Positions 1-10,789 of a DNA stretch of 64,000 bases are shown one piece after another. Source of the stretch: Incurvaria masculella (taxonomy: Eukaryota; Arthropoda; Insecta; Lepidoptera; Incurvariidae); NCBI GenBank assembly GCA_946894095.1, contig OX335642.1:28779021-28843020 (forward strand). Direction: 5' to 3'. The notes beneath the pieces were generated by a model that saw only the letters and a list, made by a program, of their open reading frames with translations, ran no database searches and was not told the DNA's origin. The position numbers and the translations under genes are program-made. Numbering within the stretch: the first letter of the stretch is position 1; each line of letters begins with the position of its first letter.

Positions 1-3000
1 ATTAAGAAGTAATATTCTGCAAGAAACTTCCCCGGATATCACATTTTGCACACCAGATATCTCCCTCATAAGCAGCTGGAAAACGACTCAAGAAAATTTA
101 GGCAGTGATCACATTGTAATTCAACTTCGCTTTGGGATTGACAACATCGTGATCAGAAAGAAAAAAAGGAATATGAAGTTAGCTGATTGGCACAAATTTC
201 GGGAAAAATTAGACTTTAGCTTTGGAACCTTCAAACGCCCAGAAAATGTTCAAAAGGCTTATGATTCGTTTGTCAAACATCTCGACACAGCCGCAGAGGA
301 ATGTATCCCATGGATACATATTAACCCTAATGCACAAGAGATATTTCAACCCAAACCATGGTGGACCATGACCATATCTAAAGCCATAGCAGAGAGAAGA
401 CTAGCGCTGACACAATTTAGGAGAACTGGTACTCCGCAAGCTTACAATGTTTTGCATAATAGGATAACTAATGCAAGAAAAGAAACAAGAAAAGCTAGAG
501 ACAAGGGTTGGAACGATTTTTGCAATAGCGTAAACAGTCAGACATCATCAGCAGATATGTGGCGCAAGATGAGGTGGATGAAGGGCATCCGTCAAAGCAG
601 CACAAACATCGAACGCAAAAAAGCCGAAGAACTCCTTTGCAACCTGGCCCCCGATACTGCTGAAGAACCACCGATTTCTTTTGCACATTTTGGACAAAGC
701 ATTCTGGACGCCGCATTCACAGAAGATGAATTAGAGAGTACTTTGAAACCAAAGGACACAGCCCCAGGCATTGACGGTATTACTTATTCCATGCTGAGAA
801 ACATGCCGCCATCTGGTAAGGTCGTATTGCTTCAATTATTTAACCTAATCTTTTCTACTGGAATTGTGCCCTTGCAATGGAGGAACATTAGAGTGATCGT
901 CATCCCTAAACCTGGTAGGGACCCAGCTCTAACATCATCCTTTCGGCCGATCTCTCTAATGTCTTGTCCCTCCAAATTATTCAATGCGATGATTTCTAAA
1001 AGGCTAGAGTGGTTTGCAGAACATAATAATTTAATAAGTAATTCCACACATGGCTTTCGACGAGGACAATCTTGTCTAGATAATCTGTCTCGACTAGTGA
1101 CTACTATTCATCTAGGACAAGTTAAAAATGAACCCACTCTAGCCTGTTTTGTTGATATTGATAATGCATATAATAATGTTAATTTAAATTCATTGATAAA
1201 TTGCTTGAATGAATTTAAGTTTGGAAAACTGATGTGTCAATATATTTGGAGCTTTTTAAGAGTTCGATATCTTGAAATAGAGTCTGAAAATATTTGTGTA
1301 AAAAGAAAATGTAACAATGGCCTTGCCCAGGGGGACCCTATGTCTCCGATCCTATTTAATATTGTTACCATCTGTATTTGTAAACATATTGTCAATGTAG
1401 GTATAGCTCAATATGCAGACGATTTTATATTTTTTATCACCTCTCAAAAGTTGCAATTTGCAGCCGAAATTATAGAGCAGGCTCTCGAGACAATGTCATG
1501 TTTACTAAATGATATAGGATTAAGACTGTCTGAAACAAAAACTGAATGTTGTGTTTTTTCAAGGGGAATGCGGAGAAAACCAATTAAAATTACTATTGAT
1601 GGAAAAGAGTTAGCACGCAACCCCAATGTTAGAGCTTTAGGATTATGGTTAGATCAAAGTTTAAATTGGAAAAATCATGTAAAAGAAAACATTGTAAGAA
1701 CAGGAAAATATTTGGATATTCTTAAAGTACTAGCAGGGTCTTCATGGGGAATGCATCAAATACATTTAAGAAGGTTATATATTGCTCTTATACGTAGTCG
1801 TCTTGACTATGGATGCTTTCTGTATGGAAACTGTGCACAGTCAAACTTTAAAAAATTAACTGTACTACAGAACAGAGCTTTAAGAATAATTGGTGGTTAT
1901 GTTAAAAGTACTCCAATTCATGTGATGGAGAGTGATTTGTGCGTGCAACCACTACATGTTAGGTGCAATTATTTGGCAATGAAGTATTTGCTCAAGATTA
2001 AAGCGTGCACTAACCACCCTCTGAACATGTTATTGGAAAAGCTAACGTCAACTAAAGAATCCCAGTATTGGAATAACCGTAACTTTCCGATCTTGGCGTC
2101 AAACTTTGCAAAGTTAATGAACATTGATGTAGAAAACAGTCCTGTTCTGCCCATGTTTTCACTGGAAACATGGGTAACCAGAATTCCTATTAGAAATTGT
2201 GTCCATTTTAATTTAGAGTTTATTAATAAGACAAAAAAGGAGTTAAGCACCAATGTATTAAAAAATAAGACCAATATGATAATTGAAACCGTTTACAAAA
2301 ACTACTATAAGTTATATACGGATGGATCTATTGATGTAAATGGAATAGGATCTTCTTGGTGGGATCCGTACGCTGATATTGGATTGGAAATGAAAATAGA
2401 TGGCCAAATACCTATAATGGCAGCTGAGCTTACAGCAATTTCCGAAGCCCTTTCGTACAGCTTATCTCTAAAGGCACAAAATATAGTCATCATGACTGAC
2501 TCGAAAAGTGCACTGCAACACTTGGTTAGCTGTACAATGGGGACTCGGGGACGGCCTATAGCGTACACAATTTTAAAAATATTGCTGGAACTTGTGTCAA
2601 TCGGAAAAAATGTTAAATTTCAGTGGATTCCGTCCCATGTTGGCATAGAGGGCAATGAAAAAGCCGACGAGCTAGCAAAAAGAGCTACGGGTTCTAACAT
2701 AGTTTACAAAACTAAGCCTTTCTTTACCGACTTTCTGCCGACAGCAAAACGAATATGTAGGCAGATGTGGAAAGAACACTTTGACAGGAAGTCTGTAGAG
2801 AAAGGAATTTGGTACAAAACAATTGTGTCTGAACCGCTGTGTATCCCTTGGTTTAACATTGTCCAACTCCCTAGAGAAATAATAAAAATTGGCTTAAGAC
2901 TTAGATCAGGACACACTCCGCTAAATAAAATGGGACATATGATGAAGAAACTGGACTCTCCAAATTGTTCTACTTGTGACAAACCAGAGGATCAATTTCA

Positions 3001-3281
3001 CCTATTTACTGAGTGTGTTCTGAACGAGAGGCTTCGACTGAACCTTGAACGGATATTGTGCACGGATCGAATGAATTTATTTTTTAAAATACACGAAGCA
3101 TTAGGAAGGCCCGGGTCAAGCGAGTTTAGGGAAATTATATATTTTTTCAAGCTGTCATTGGCTCTAAGAAGTAACTGATAGCTTGAAGAAAACTATATTC
3201 TTAAAGTCACTATGGGGCTGGCATAGTCGGTGACGGCTTAAGCCCCAAATAAACATCTAGACAAAAAAAAAAAAAAAAAAA
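1..3281 (+). mobile_element. Non-LTR retrotransposon (I/LOA-like) with 3' UTR and poly(A)
   Basis: The coding region is followed by an 84-base 3' UTR holding a short GC-rich hairpin ('GGGGCTGGCAT...GGCTTAAGCCCC'), an AATAAA at 3248-3253 and a poly(A) run at 3263-3281. The 5' end is outside the window. A second sequence with the same 3' UTR lies on the minus strand near 44.5 kb. Confidence 0.88.
2..3178 (+). CDS. LINE ORF2: endonuclease tail, reverse transcriptase, RNase H (5' partial)
   Basis: The frame is open from base 2 of the window to the TGA at 3176-3178, so the true start lies outside. The first residues look like the end of an AP-type endonuclease (a TSPDITF stretch, then LGSDH). The reverse transcriptase follows, with FRPISLMS, a motif A 'CFVDIDNAY', 'AQGDPMSPILFN' and the catalytic 'YADDF' (near 1411-1425). 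An RNase H domain comes next with all four acidic positions visible: YTDGS, AAELTAISEAL, MTDSKSAL and the WIPSHVGIEGNEKADELAK block. The protein ends with a C-x2-C-x7-H-x4-C zinc knuckle (NCSTC...FHLFTEC). RNase H plus this order points to the I/LOA-like LINE group; the clade is an inference. No frameshift or stop is seen, so it may be young. It probably sits in, or just beyond, the unseen 3' part of SLX4 on the other strand. Confidence 0.9.
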   Translation, partial: LRSNILQETSPDITFCTPDISLISSWKTTQENLGSDHIVIQLRFGIDNIVIRKKKRNMKLADWHKFREKLDFSFGTFKRPENVQKAYDSFVKHLDTAAEECIPWIHINPNAQEIFQPKPWWTMTISKAIAERRLALTQFRRTGTPQAYNVLHNRITNARKETRKARDKGWNDFCNSVNSQTSSADMWRKMRWMKGIRQSSTNIERKKAEELLCNLAPDTAEEPPISFAHFGQSILDAAFTEDELESTLKPKDTAPGIDGITYSMLRNMPPSGKVVLLQLFNLIFSTGIVPLQWRNIRVIVIPKPGRDPALTSSFRPISLMSCPSKLFNAMISKRLEWFAEHNNLISNSTHGFRRGQSCLDNLSRLVTTIHLGQVKNEPTLACFVDIDNAYNNVNLNSLINCLNEFKFGKLMCQYIWSFLRVRYLEIESENICVKRKCNNGLAQGDPMSPILFNIVTICICKHIVNVGIAQYADDFIFFITSQKLQFAAEIIEQALETMSCLLNDIGLRLSETKTECCVFSRGMRRKPIKITIDGKELARNPNVRALGLWLDQSLNWKNHVKENIVRTGKYLDILKVLAGSSWGMHQIHLRRLYIALIRSRLDYGCFLYGNCAQSNFKKLTVLQNRALRIIGGYVKSTPIHVMESDLCVQPLHVRCNYLAMKYLLKIKACTNHPLNMLLEKLTSTKESQYWNNRNFPILASNFAKLMNIDVENSPVLPMFSLETWVTRIPIRNCVHFNLEFINKTKKELSTNVLKNKTNMIIETVYKNYYKLYTDGSIDVNGIGSSWWDPYADIGLEMKIDGQIPIMAAELTAISEALSYSLSLKAQNIVIMTDSKSALQHLVSCTMGTRGRPIAYTILKILLELVSIGKNVKFQWIPSHVGIEGNEKADELAKRATGSNIVYKTKPFFTDFLPTAKRICRQMWKEHFDRKSVEKGIWYKTIVSEPLCIPWFNIVQLPREIIKIGLRLRSGHTPLNKMGHMMKKLDSPNCSTCDKPEDQFHLFTECVLNERLRLNLERILCTDRMNLFFKIHEALGRPGSSEFREIIYFFKLSLALRSN

Positions 3282-3650
3282 TTTAGCTAATATATATTTT
3301 CATACCCCATTGATTATATTTTAAGTGTTCAGTATGGTCAGACCGAGTTTTCATGTATATTACGTGAAACTTACGGAACTAAGAAGTTACATAATAGCGT
3401 CAAACCCATACAAACTTTCACCACTTATTCTGTAGTTTCACTTTAAGCTGTCAAAATCGAACTCAGACTATTGAAAAGGATGTGCTTTAAGGGTAATTTG
3501 ATGAGAGTTTGGTAAGGTTCTGATTATGGGATCCATGACAAAGTAACAAAACTCTTTAATTATTAGGAGTAAATTAACAATACTCGGCTACGTCTAGCCA
3601 TGTTTAGACAAATTAGTTAGTGTACTTCGGATTCAGTAACAATAAAAAAT
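3282..3650. other. AT-rich intergenic or SLX4 3' intron, no gene seen
   Basis: This is low-complexity AT-rich sequence between the LINE poly(A) and a foldback element. Its right end ('GTTAGTGTACTTC...ATTCA' at 3615-3636) also occurs at 32893-32910 in the ACCGACTTCAA repeat, so at least that part is repeat-derived. I found no SLX4 terminal exon here. Confidence 0.5.
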
Positions 3651-4034
3651 CAAACACACTTTTTTTAGCAAAAAAAAAAACGACTTACAAAAAAAGTATT
3701 CCAAAACAAATTAATATGCACTAAAAAGTCAAGAAATAATTGCAATTTTTGTTAATTTTGGAGTCCATGTCAGCCAAGGTAGACAAGGTTCTCTTGACTG
3801 GCGCGGCGCGTGCCTGGCGTGTTCACTTGACAGCTCTCCTCCCGCCGCAGCCCCACTCTCCCCTCTCGCCTCGTCGAGTCGCGGGTCTCACATCAAGCAC
3901 ATCTCACCTATAACTATGTATGTAGTTTAATTATAGCTACAATAATTGCATTTTTTTTTACTTTTTAAAGCATATTAATTTGTTTTGGAATACTTTTTTT
4001 GTAAGTCGATTTTTTTTTGCTAAAAAAGGTGTTT
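3651..4034. mobile_element. Foldback/MITE with ~80-bp inverted arms
   Basis: The arm at 3651-3731 is the near-perfect reverse complement of 3955-4034; both hold a CGACTTACAAAAAAAGTATT core and a CAAATTAATATGC block. The centre (3770-3900) is GC-richer and carries an internal stretch shared with the repeat at 33.0-33.1 kb but in inverted orientation. No coding capacity is seen, so it is non-autonomous. Confidence 0.75.
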
Positions 4035-4078
4035 CATTTGGTGCAAGTGTGTTAAATTTCGTATTTTTTTGTTAAATT

Positions 4079-4484
4079 TTTTTTTTTTTTTTATGCGACC
4101 TGACATGGATGGCTAATACCACACAACTACCGTTATGATATTAGCCCAATACACCACATTCCCGAAGGAATTAGATGCCATGCCAGGACCTTCCTTATGA
4201 GCACGGCTACATTGAACTGGATGGAAAACACGGACAATTTTTCATTGCCGCTTCGACCATCTTTTCATCCAATGCGATGGTACCAACCCGGGCGGGCTTA
4301 AACCCTACCACCTAGTAGGAGAAGGGGGCCTACAGTTTTACATGAATTCCGAACCATGGAGCAGCTCGCATTCGTGACGAAATGCACTTATCGAACTCTG
4401 AACGAGAAAGACAGTGGTGCAAGTCGGTATTGAACCCGGGCCTCTGGTACGCTAGGCCAGTCCCCACGCCACTAGGCTACGAGC
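4079..4484 (-). mobile_element. SINE, family A, tRNA-like head, full length
   Basis: Read on the minus strand, the element opens with a tRNA-like pol III promoter: a box A-like TAGCCTAGTGG, then a box B-like GGGTTCAATACC. The conserved body (ACTAGGTGGTAGGGTTTAAG, GTTGGTACCATCGCATTGG, TCCAGTTCAATGTAGCCG) and a poly(A) tail (poly(T) at 4079-4092 on the plus strand) follow. It lies downstream of SLX4 exon 4 in the same orientation as the gene. Confidence 0.85.
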
Positions 4485-4701
4485 TATGTTCAGAATGCAA
4501 TAAAACTCATACTCACCATTATTTTTTTTATAATTTAGATGTGTATGTAAAAGTCAAAGTTTGAACAAGCGAACTTGAAATGAGTTTCCAATGATGACTT
4601 GAGAATAGACACCCAGCATTAGAGGTGCAATATTAGTCAGCCATTTCCAGTAATAGGTAATACAAAAAAAGATTTTGTTATGGTAAATTAAATCAATTTA
4701 C

Positions 4702-7700
4702 CTTAGGATCATATCTATGGCCATCTTTCGCCAGTTGCTTGTGAATGAGCTCTATGGAGACAGGGTCGTAGCGCAGCACGGCTTCACGGAGCGCGGGCCG
4801 AGCAGACATGTAATTGTGGAAGGCAACGTGCAGCGGAACCCGGCAGCCGTGCACCTGCAAACAGTTTGTGGTAAAGGAATGACGAAGTAACATATATTTT
4901 TAACACTATATTTCTATATTTCTAACTAAGGTTGCCATCTCTAAAATTTGGCAACCAGGACAAGACGTGAAAATATCCGTGAAAACCCTGGATTTTAGAG
5001 CCCAGAACCCGGACAGGTTTTTTAAACAGTCAGTCAATTTGTAAACCCGGACTACAAATGTAGCCCCGCCCGGACGCTCCCCGGATGCCCTCTAAACTAG
5101 GACAAATCCGGGGAAACGCGGACGGATGGCAACCCTACATATGGCCTACGCCAGGCCTTAGATGGACACACGAATAGGTTACGATAGGCTTTCGAACTTT
5201 CTCGAAAAACTGTGCCAAGCCATAGAAAGGGGACGGAGGGGTTGCGCTAAGAGAAGAACACAGAAAGAGACTCTACATGTTCTCGGAGTTGCATGGTATC
5301 TAAATTCTCTCTCAGAATGCTGTAAATAGAATTTCTATGCAAATTATTAATATTATATGGTCGTATTTATAATCACTGGTTAAGGACCTGATTGATATCA
5401 GTTGCACAGGAATTTAACGAATATGTAGAAGTGACTAAAGATGACGAAACAAATGTACAGAGCAGAAGGGAACGTACTGTGACCAAGTCGATGTGATACT
5501 TCGTAAAGGCAGGAACGTAGCAACCGTAATCGTAGAGCATATATGAAAATATGTGTTGATGACGCGAGAGCTCATATCTGCCTACCCCTCCGGTAAAACG
5601 GCGTGAAGGTATATATATGTATGTATGAATTTACAAGTTTTTTAGATTAAGTGTGATCATTTTAACTATATCCAAATAATGTTATGATGGCATAATTTAA
5701 TGGTTTAAGGTAGCCCTACCCGATGGGACTACTAGTCATTCGCGGCCACGATACAAAACCGTACTATTATGCTCTGGGACCTTCTCTGTTTCAAAGACAA
5801 AAACAGGCTGCGTGATGAAGAGGATGCAACATGTCCAAAAAGCAGACAATGCGCATAGTGTTTCGAATTGGTAAAATTTAGGAAAAATTTTATTAAAAAA
5901 CGACTTCTAGCTAAAAGTAAATCACGACCGATGTAGTCAAAAAACAAAAATAAAAACCAATTTGATTATAAATTTTCATGAAACAAGCTAGGTCTGATGA
6001 CTAACCTTTTTAAGATTTTTCCAGAACCATCCACGTCCAAAGTTATTGTTTAAAATGTGCGAAAAATTTGAACTTTCGGACCTTTATATCTTAGAAACCA
6101 AACACTATTTTACAATGCCTATGGTCATCGATCAAATAAAGGTCTTTAACTTTGGATCTGACAAGAAATATGCGCATGATCTTCTGTCCACTTTTGTATG
6201 TAGTGAGTTAAGGTGGCCCAACCCGGCGGGACTAACTCATTCGCGGGCACTGTACAAAACCGTGCTGTTGCGCTCTGGGACCTTCTCTGTTTCAAAGAAA
6301 AAGAAAGGCTCCAAGATGAGGAAGATGCAACATGTCCACAAAAAAGACAATGTGCATAGTGTATGATTTGGTAAGATTTACGAAAATTTTGATTTCAAAA
6401 AAACTTATAGCTAGAAGTAAACCACGACCGCTGTAGTCAAAAATCTAACAAAAACCAAATAGATTATAAATCTTGATTAAATAAGCTATGTCTTATGACT
6501 AATCTTTTTAAGATTTTCTTACTTTATCATTGCGTAATAAACCACCGAAGTTATTGTATAAAATGCGCGAAAAATTCGAACTTTCGGACCTTATAACTTA
6601 GAAACCAAACACAATTTTACAATGCCAACGGTCATCAGACATCTAGTTCGATCAAATAAAGCTTTTTTGAGCAAAATTTGGGATCTCTGATAAGAAATAT
6701 GGGCGTGATCTTCTTTCCCCGTTTGTATGGGGAGTTGAGCGGGTTGGGCCACCTTAAGTGGGAAGGCCCACCTCAAGATCGTAAACATTGTGCCGAAAAA
6801 TTCCCACTTGGTATAGTTAAAACAAACTTTCTCACCTTTGCTTTCTCTCTCTTTTGAAACACCCAGTCTTCTGCATGACAAGGGATATTCTTGAGCACTG
6901 GTATGAAGTTTTTTACTTCGTATAACTTTGTATTTTCCGCAAAATCATTTTCATTCAGCCTGTCATCATTTTTACAGGTTTGCGGTGCATTAGAAGAACT
7001 CGCTAAATCTGCTTGATCTTGCGAAGGACTGCTGGCTTTTGATCTCTTCGTTGGTGCCTCTAAATCTTCCGCATCACATATTTCGACGATCGGATGCGTT
7101 TGACAGTACAGATATTCTAGTAGCCGGATCGCTGCAAATCGAAGATATTTACAAAGGTGTCACGAAGGGGAAAATATTTTAGAACGATCCTAAAAAAAGG
7201 GCCCAGTGCGTGATAAATTCGCACAAAGTTGAGGGAACGGTTTCTCAAAGTCCATAAAACTTACATGGCTTAGTTTTCCATGGAAAGTGCTAATATTTTT
7301 TTATGATTTTGGGTTTGGAGCTAACTAGTACTTACTCTTCGCTCACCATCAAGGATGGTAGATCATTGCCAGCCCACCCAGCGCCGCTTGCTCGCCCTCA
7401 GTCTAACCCCGTTTGTGTTCTTTTGATTGAATATTATGAATTACTTTGTATGAAAGCCGGAAATTTAAAGGTGGCCATCACATTATAATCACTTCAGCTC
7501 TGAACTTTTGTTTAGCAATTAAACTCCAAGTTAGACTGTTTTGACTCGGACACTTGAATAAAAAGTTCCATATAATCCTATAATAATAATCCTCCCAATG
7601 CTTTCCCAGGGACTTTTCCGTGTAGGAGCTCACATGCATTTGAAAGTATAAGATTTTGGAATGAGCTAAATACTGATTTAGCTAGACGTGGAAGAAGAAC

Positions 7701-10700
7701 AATATGAACCATACGTGGCCCATGCCAAGGTATGGTTAATGTTGTTAAACCGGAAGTAGAGATATTGACATCCCTTTCTGTCATGTTATATATTGGAGTG
7801 AAAGTGAGTTTGGAAATGTTTCTCTTTGAACTATGAAAATTCTTGAATGTACTTTCTTATATTGTGAACAAAACTAAAAACAACAATTAGTTTTACCTCT
7901 TTTTCGTTTGAATGGTTTGATTCCATACTTGTCCAACTCTTTATTCCTGTCAGGTGTATTCAGTGAAGCATAATCCAACATCGGTGTGACATCTTTTGTT
8001 TTAATTATGTAACCACTGTGGCTAGGTGTAGCTTCATTGCACACTAATTTGGAATCAATCATTTTAGTGTCTTGGATCGGAGTAAAAGGGTTATTTGAAG
8101 TGATTTTAGTTTCTGGAGATTTTAATTTCACTTTAGTTCCCATTATTTCGACAACTGGCAAACTATCGTTGCAGGAAAAGCGTCTGCTGTTAGGTGTTTC
8201 ATTCCATTTATGTGAGAGATCATTTGTAAAATGGTTAATAGGTGATTCAGGTACATCAGCTAATGCAAAATCTCCAACCCCATGCATGACTTCATTGTCT
8301 TGTAAATCATTAGAAATTTCAACTTTCCTTGTGTGTTCATGTGATAAATTGTGTTTAATAGATTTAAAATATTGCATTGAATAGTCTAACTCCTCGTCAG
8401 ATATTTCAAAAACAGCTGAACATTGGCTAGAGCTAATGTTTGGTTCATTCTGTGATAAATTGTTTTCTTTTGAATTATCAGAAAAGATTTTATTAGATGG
8501 ATTCTTTATAAGATCCAGATTAACATCATCTTCAATAATAGATACACACTTTTCCATTGTTTTATCTCTTGATTCCGTTAATATTTCACTTTTATTGCCA
8601 TTTTTGACTAAATCGCCGAACTCATCTCCTTTTACATTGATACAAACATTTTCATCATACTCTAACGTCTCATCATCTCTATTTTCTAGGGCGGATTTTG
8701 AGCTGGAATCTAAAGAAATACAATCCAGAACAGGATCTACTATATGTGTAACATTCACATTCACAACTTCTGAATCAAAATATTCTGCATTCGAAGAAGC
8801 TGAAGATTGAGTCAGGTTAACGATATCTTCTTCACAAACCTGCACAAGGTCTTCATTTAAATTACTTGTTTCACAATCCCGGGAGTTCATTATTTCTTTA
8901 CTGGAATTGTTTTCACTTACAGAAGAATGATGGAAAGTAAAATCCTCAAAAAGTCTGCTCTTATTTGTAGTTATCTCAATTTCAACGTCAATTATTTCTG
9001 CTGGAGCAGTGGAATCTTGAGCTAAGGCAAACTCATCATATTTAATTTTGAAATCACTCTGGCCATTAATCTGTTTATAGTTTTCGGGATTTTTAAGTGT
9101 TTGGGCTGTATTTTCATCTTCTTTAGGTCCAACTTGAAAATCTGCATTTCGTTCTCTTAGTGATAATGCAAGACCGTTCGACAAAGTTATTGAATTACTA
9201 CTGTTCAGGTTTGTTATTAAATCCTGTGATTTATTTGAAGCCTGACTAAGATCTAAGATTGACGAGTTAATTGGCTGCAATGCTTGCTTAACAACAGTGA
9301 TACAATCAGTTGAATCCATAAATTCATTGGATCTTATTTTCGTTGCATCTATAGATAATGTCACATGGTTCAAAGTAGTCAATGTTTTCTCAGATACAGA
9401 GTGTTCTAAAGTTTTCAAACCTACACTTTTTGGTGCTTCAATACTGCATGTTAGTTCAGATATAGATGGCTCATCATCAAAAAGATCTGGTGACATATTT
9501 CTTTTTGTTAAAGGTACAGCCATAGTTGTATTGGGTGTGTGTAGCTCAAACGGTTTATTTGTATTTTTTTCTTTGTAGTTTTCAGTATTATTATCAAAAT
9601 TATTTGTATTATTACCAACATTGCGGTCCATACATAATTCACCTTTATTATGAACAGTCGTACCTTGTTTTTCACTGCAATGTTTTTTAGAATGAACTTG
9701 TTTATTAACAACTTTCATTGTACTTGTTAAAAGGACATCCAAATCTTCCTGACATTTAATATAATCTGTAAAGTGCCCTTCATTTGCAGCAATTGCTGGT
9801 GGACTTTTAGGTCTGCCTGGAATTTTAGACCAGTCTTTCAAAAGGCATCCCACTGTATTGGCCGAAAAATCAACTAAATTCCCAGCATAAAAACACTGGT
9901 CATTCTTGAGGTATTGATAATTATTACCGCTTATTGAAAAAATATTTTGAGTGTTTCTACTCGACAGATTCTGCTCATCTACAATTGTTACATCTGCAGA
10001 ATCTATAGAAAATTTGAATAAAATTTGTGATACTTTGTCAGCCACCTTTTGCCTCTTCTCTTCCTCAGATGACAATAGCAATTTGCTATTTTTTAAACAC
10101 TTCCTAACTCTTCTCTTGACTTCAGTTGTTTTCTTAATTTCAGGAACACTAAATCCATATTCTAACAATGTTGTTCTTATTCTGTTACTTCTATCTTGAT
10201 TAGACAACCCTTCAGATTTTTGTGTTTGGGATGTACTAGGTTTAGATTGGTTTTCAAAATCATTTAACGATTTTGATAAAGCAATTGCAATCTGTAGCTG
10301 TTCTGAATCTACATCGACACCGTTTTTCAAACAGACGTTATGGAATTCTGTAGCATATCTCAACAGATCATTTTTTTTAGGTTTCAGTGCAGTTCTAATA
10401 TCTTTCTGTCCTGTTTCTTTCTTTTTTGTCCGTTTGGGCTGTTTTTTAGTTACAGGTTTCTTGCATTTCTTCGGGCCCTTGCATGTTTTCTTACTGTCCT
10501 GAAAGTCTAGGAGACTGTCATCCATTTCCACTTTATTTTTATTGAAATATTTACTGACTACTTTTTCATTATGCTGAACTTTGTCACTGAGAATAAAAAT
10601 ACAGAATGCCATTAACCATAATTTATTAAATTTAAAACTAAAACTGTTTATAAATATACTTCATCATATATATTTATAAACACGAGAAGATGTATAAACA

Positions 10701-10789
10701 TGTATTTTTACAAATCATGATAAGTTCAACCGAAAGATATTTTATATGAAAACAACTACTAACCTAATAATGGATCTACTCATGATCAT
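4702..10789 (-). CDS. SLX4: SLX4, structure-specific endonuclease scaffold (3' end missing)
   Basis: SLX4 (MUS312 in Drosophila) is the nuclear platform that binds SLX1, XPF-ERCC1 and MUS81 for Holliday junction and crosslink repair. Exons in transcription order are 10789-10764, 10586-7897, 7131-6836 and 4854-4702. All introns are GT-AG and phases join in frame (1055 codons so far). The large second exon is acidic, Ser/Asn-rich and poorly conserved, with a Lys-rich N-terminus and an 'LQIAIALSKSL' helix. The family is identified at the C-terminus: a SAP-like motif (NTPDRNKELDKYGIKPFKRK), 'LLEYLYCQTHPIVE' across the 7897/7131 junction, and the SLX1-binding region in exon 4 (HNYMSARPALREAVLRYDP). 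Exon 4 ends in phase 0 at a good donor, so at least one terminal exon is missing and may lie beyond the left edge. The start is uncertain: ATGs at 10789 and 10783 are both in frame, and MDDSLL inside exon 2 is an alternative. Confidence 0.87.
5709..6207 (-). mobile_element. TTAA MITE, right terminus lost
   Basis: It begins after TTAA (5705-5708) with a diverged terminus GGTAGCCCTACCC and follows the same internal order as the full copies. It stops at TTAA 6208-6211, where the next copy starts, without the expected far terminal repeat. It is older and more diverged than its neighbour. Confidence 0.7.
6212..6753 (-). mobile_element. TTAA-flanked MITE, full length, 542 bp
   Basis: It is flanked by TTAA at 6208-6211 and 6754-6757 and bounded by inverted GGTGGCCCAACCCG / CGGGTTGGGCCACC termini. 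The length is 542 bases, the same as the copy at 13.7 kb, which is in the opposite orientation. TTAA duplication is the hallmark of piggyBac-type insertion, but the termini are not the usual CCC form, so superfamily assignment is tentative. It has no transposase. Confidence 0.83.

Larger units (their letters stand above)
4855..6835 (-). other. SLX4 intron 3, filled by two TTAA MITE copies
   Basis: The intron between exons 7131-6836 and 4854-4702 holds AT-rich unique sequence, a copy of the 'ACGTAGCAACCGTAATCGTAGAGC' repeat near 5514-5620 (related sequence near 16.6 and 55.7 kb), and two adjacent TTAA-flanked MITEs. The right MITE end is only about 80 bases from the exon. Confidence 0.65.

Noticed and set aside
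149..3178. A complete LINE protein starting at 149
   Set aside because: The codon at 149 is GTG, the same frame is open back to base 2, and the upstream residues are endonuclease sequence, so this is an internal position.
4693..4893. An independent 66-residue gene
   Set aside because: Bases 4854-4702 are SLX4 exon 4, with splice sites on both sides and phase matching exon 3.
10587..10612. SLX4 start at the ATG at 10612
   Set aside because: The residues between 10612 and 10587 are the pyrimidine tract and CAG acceptor of the upstream intron (TATTTTTATTCTCAG).
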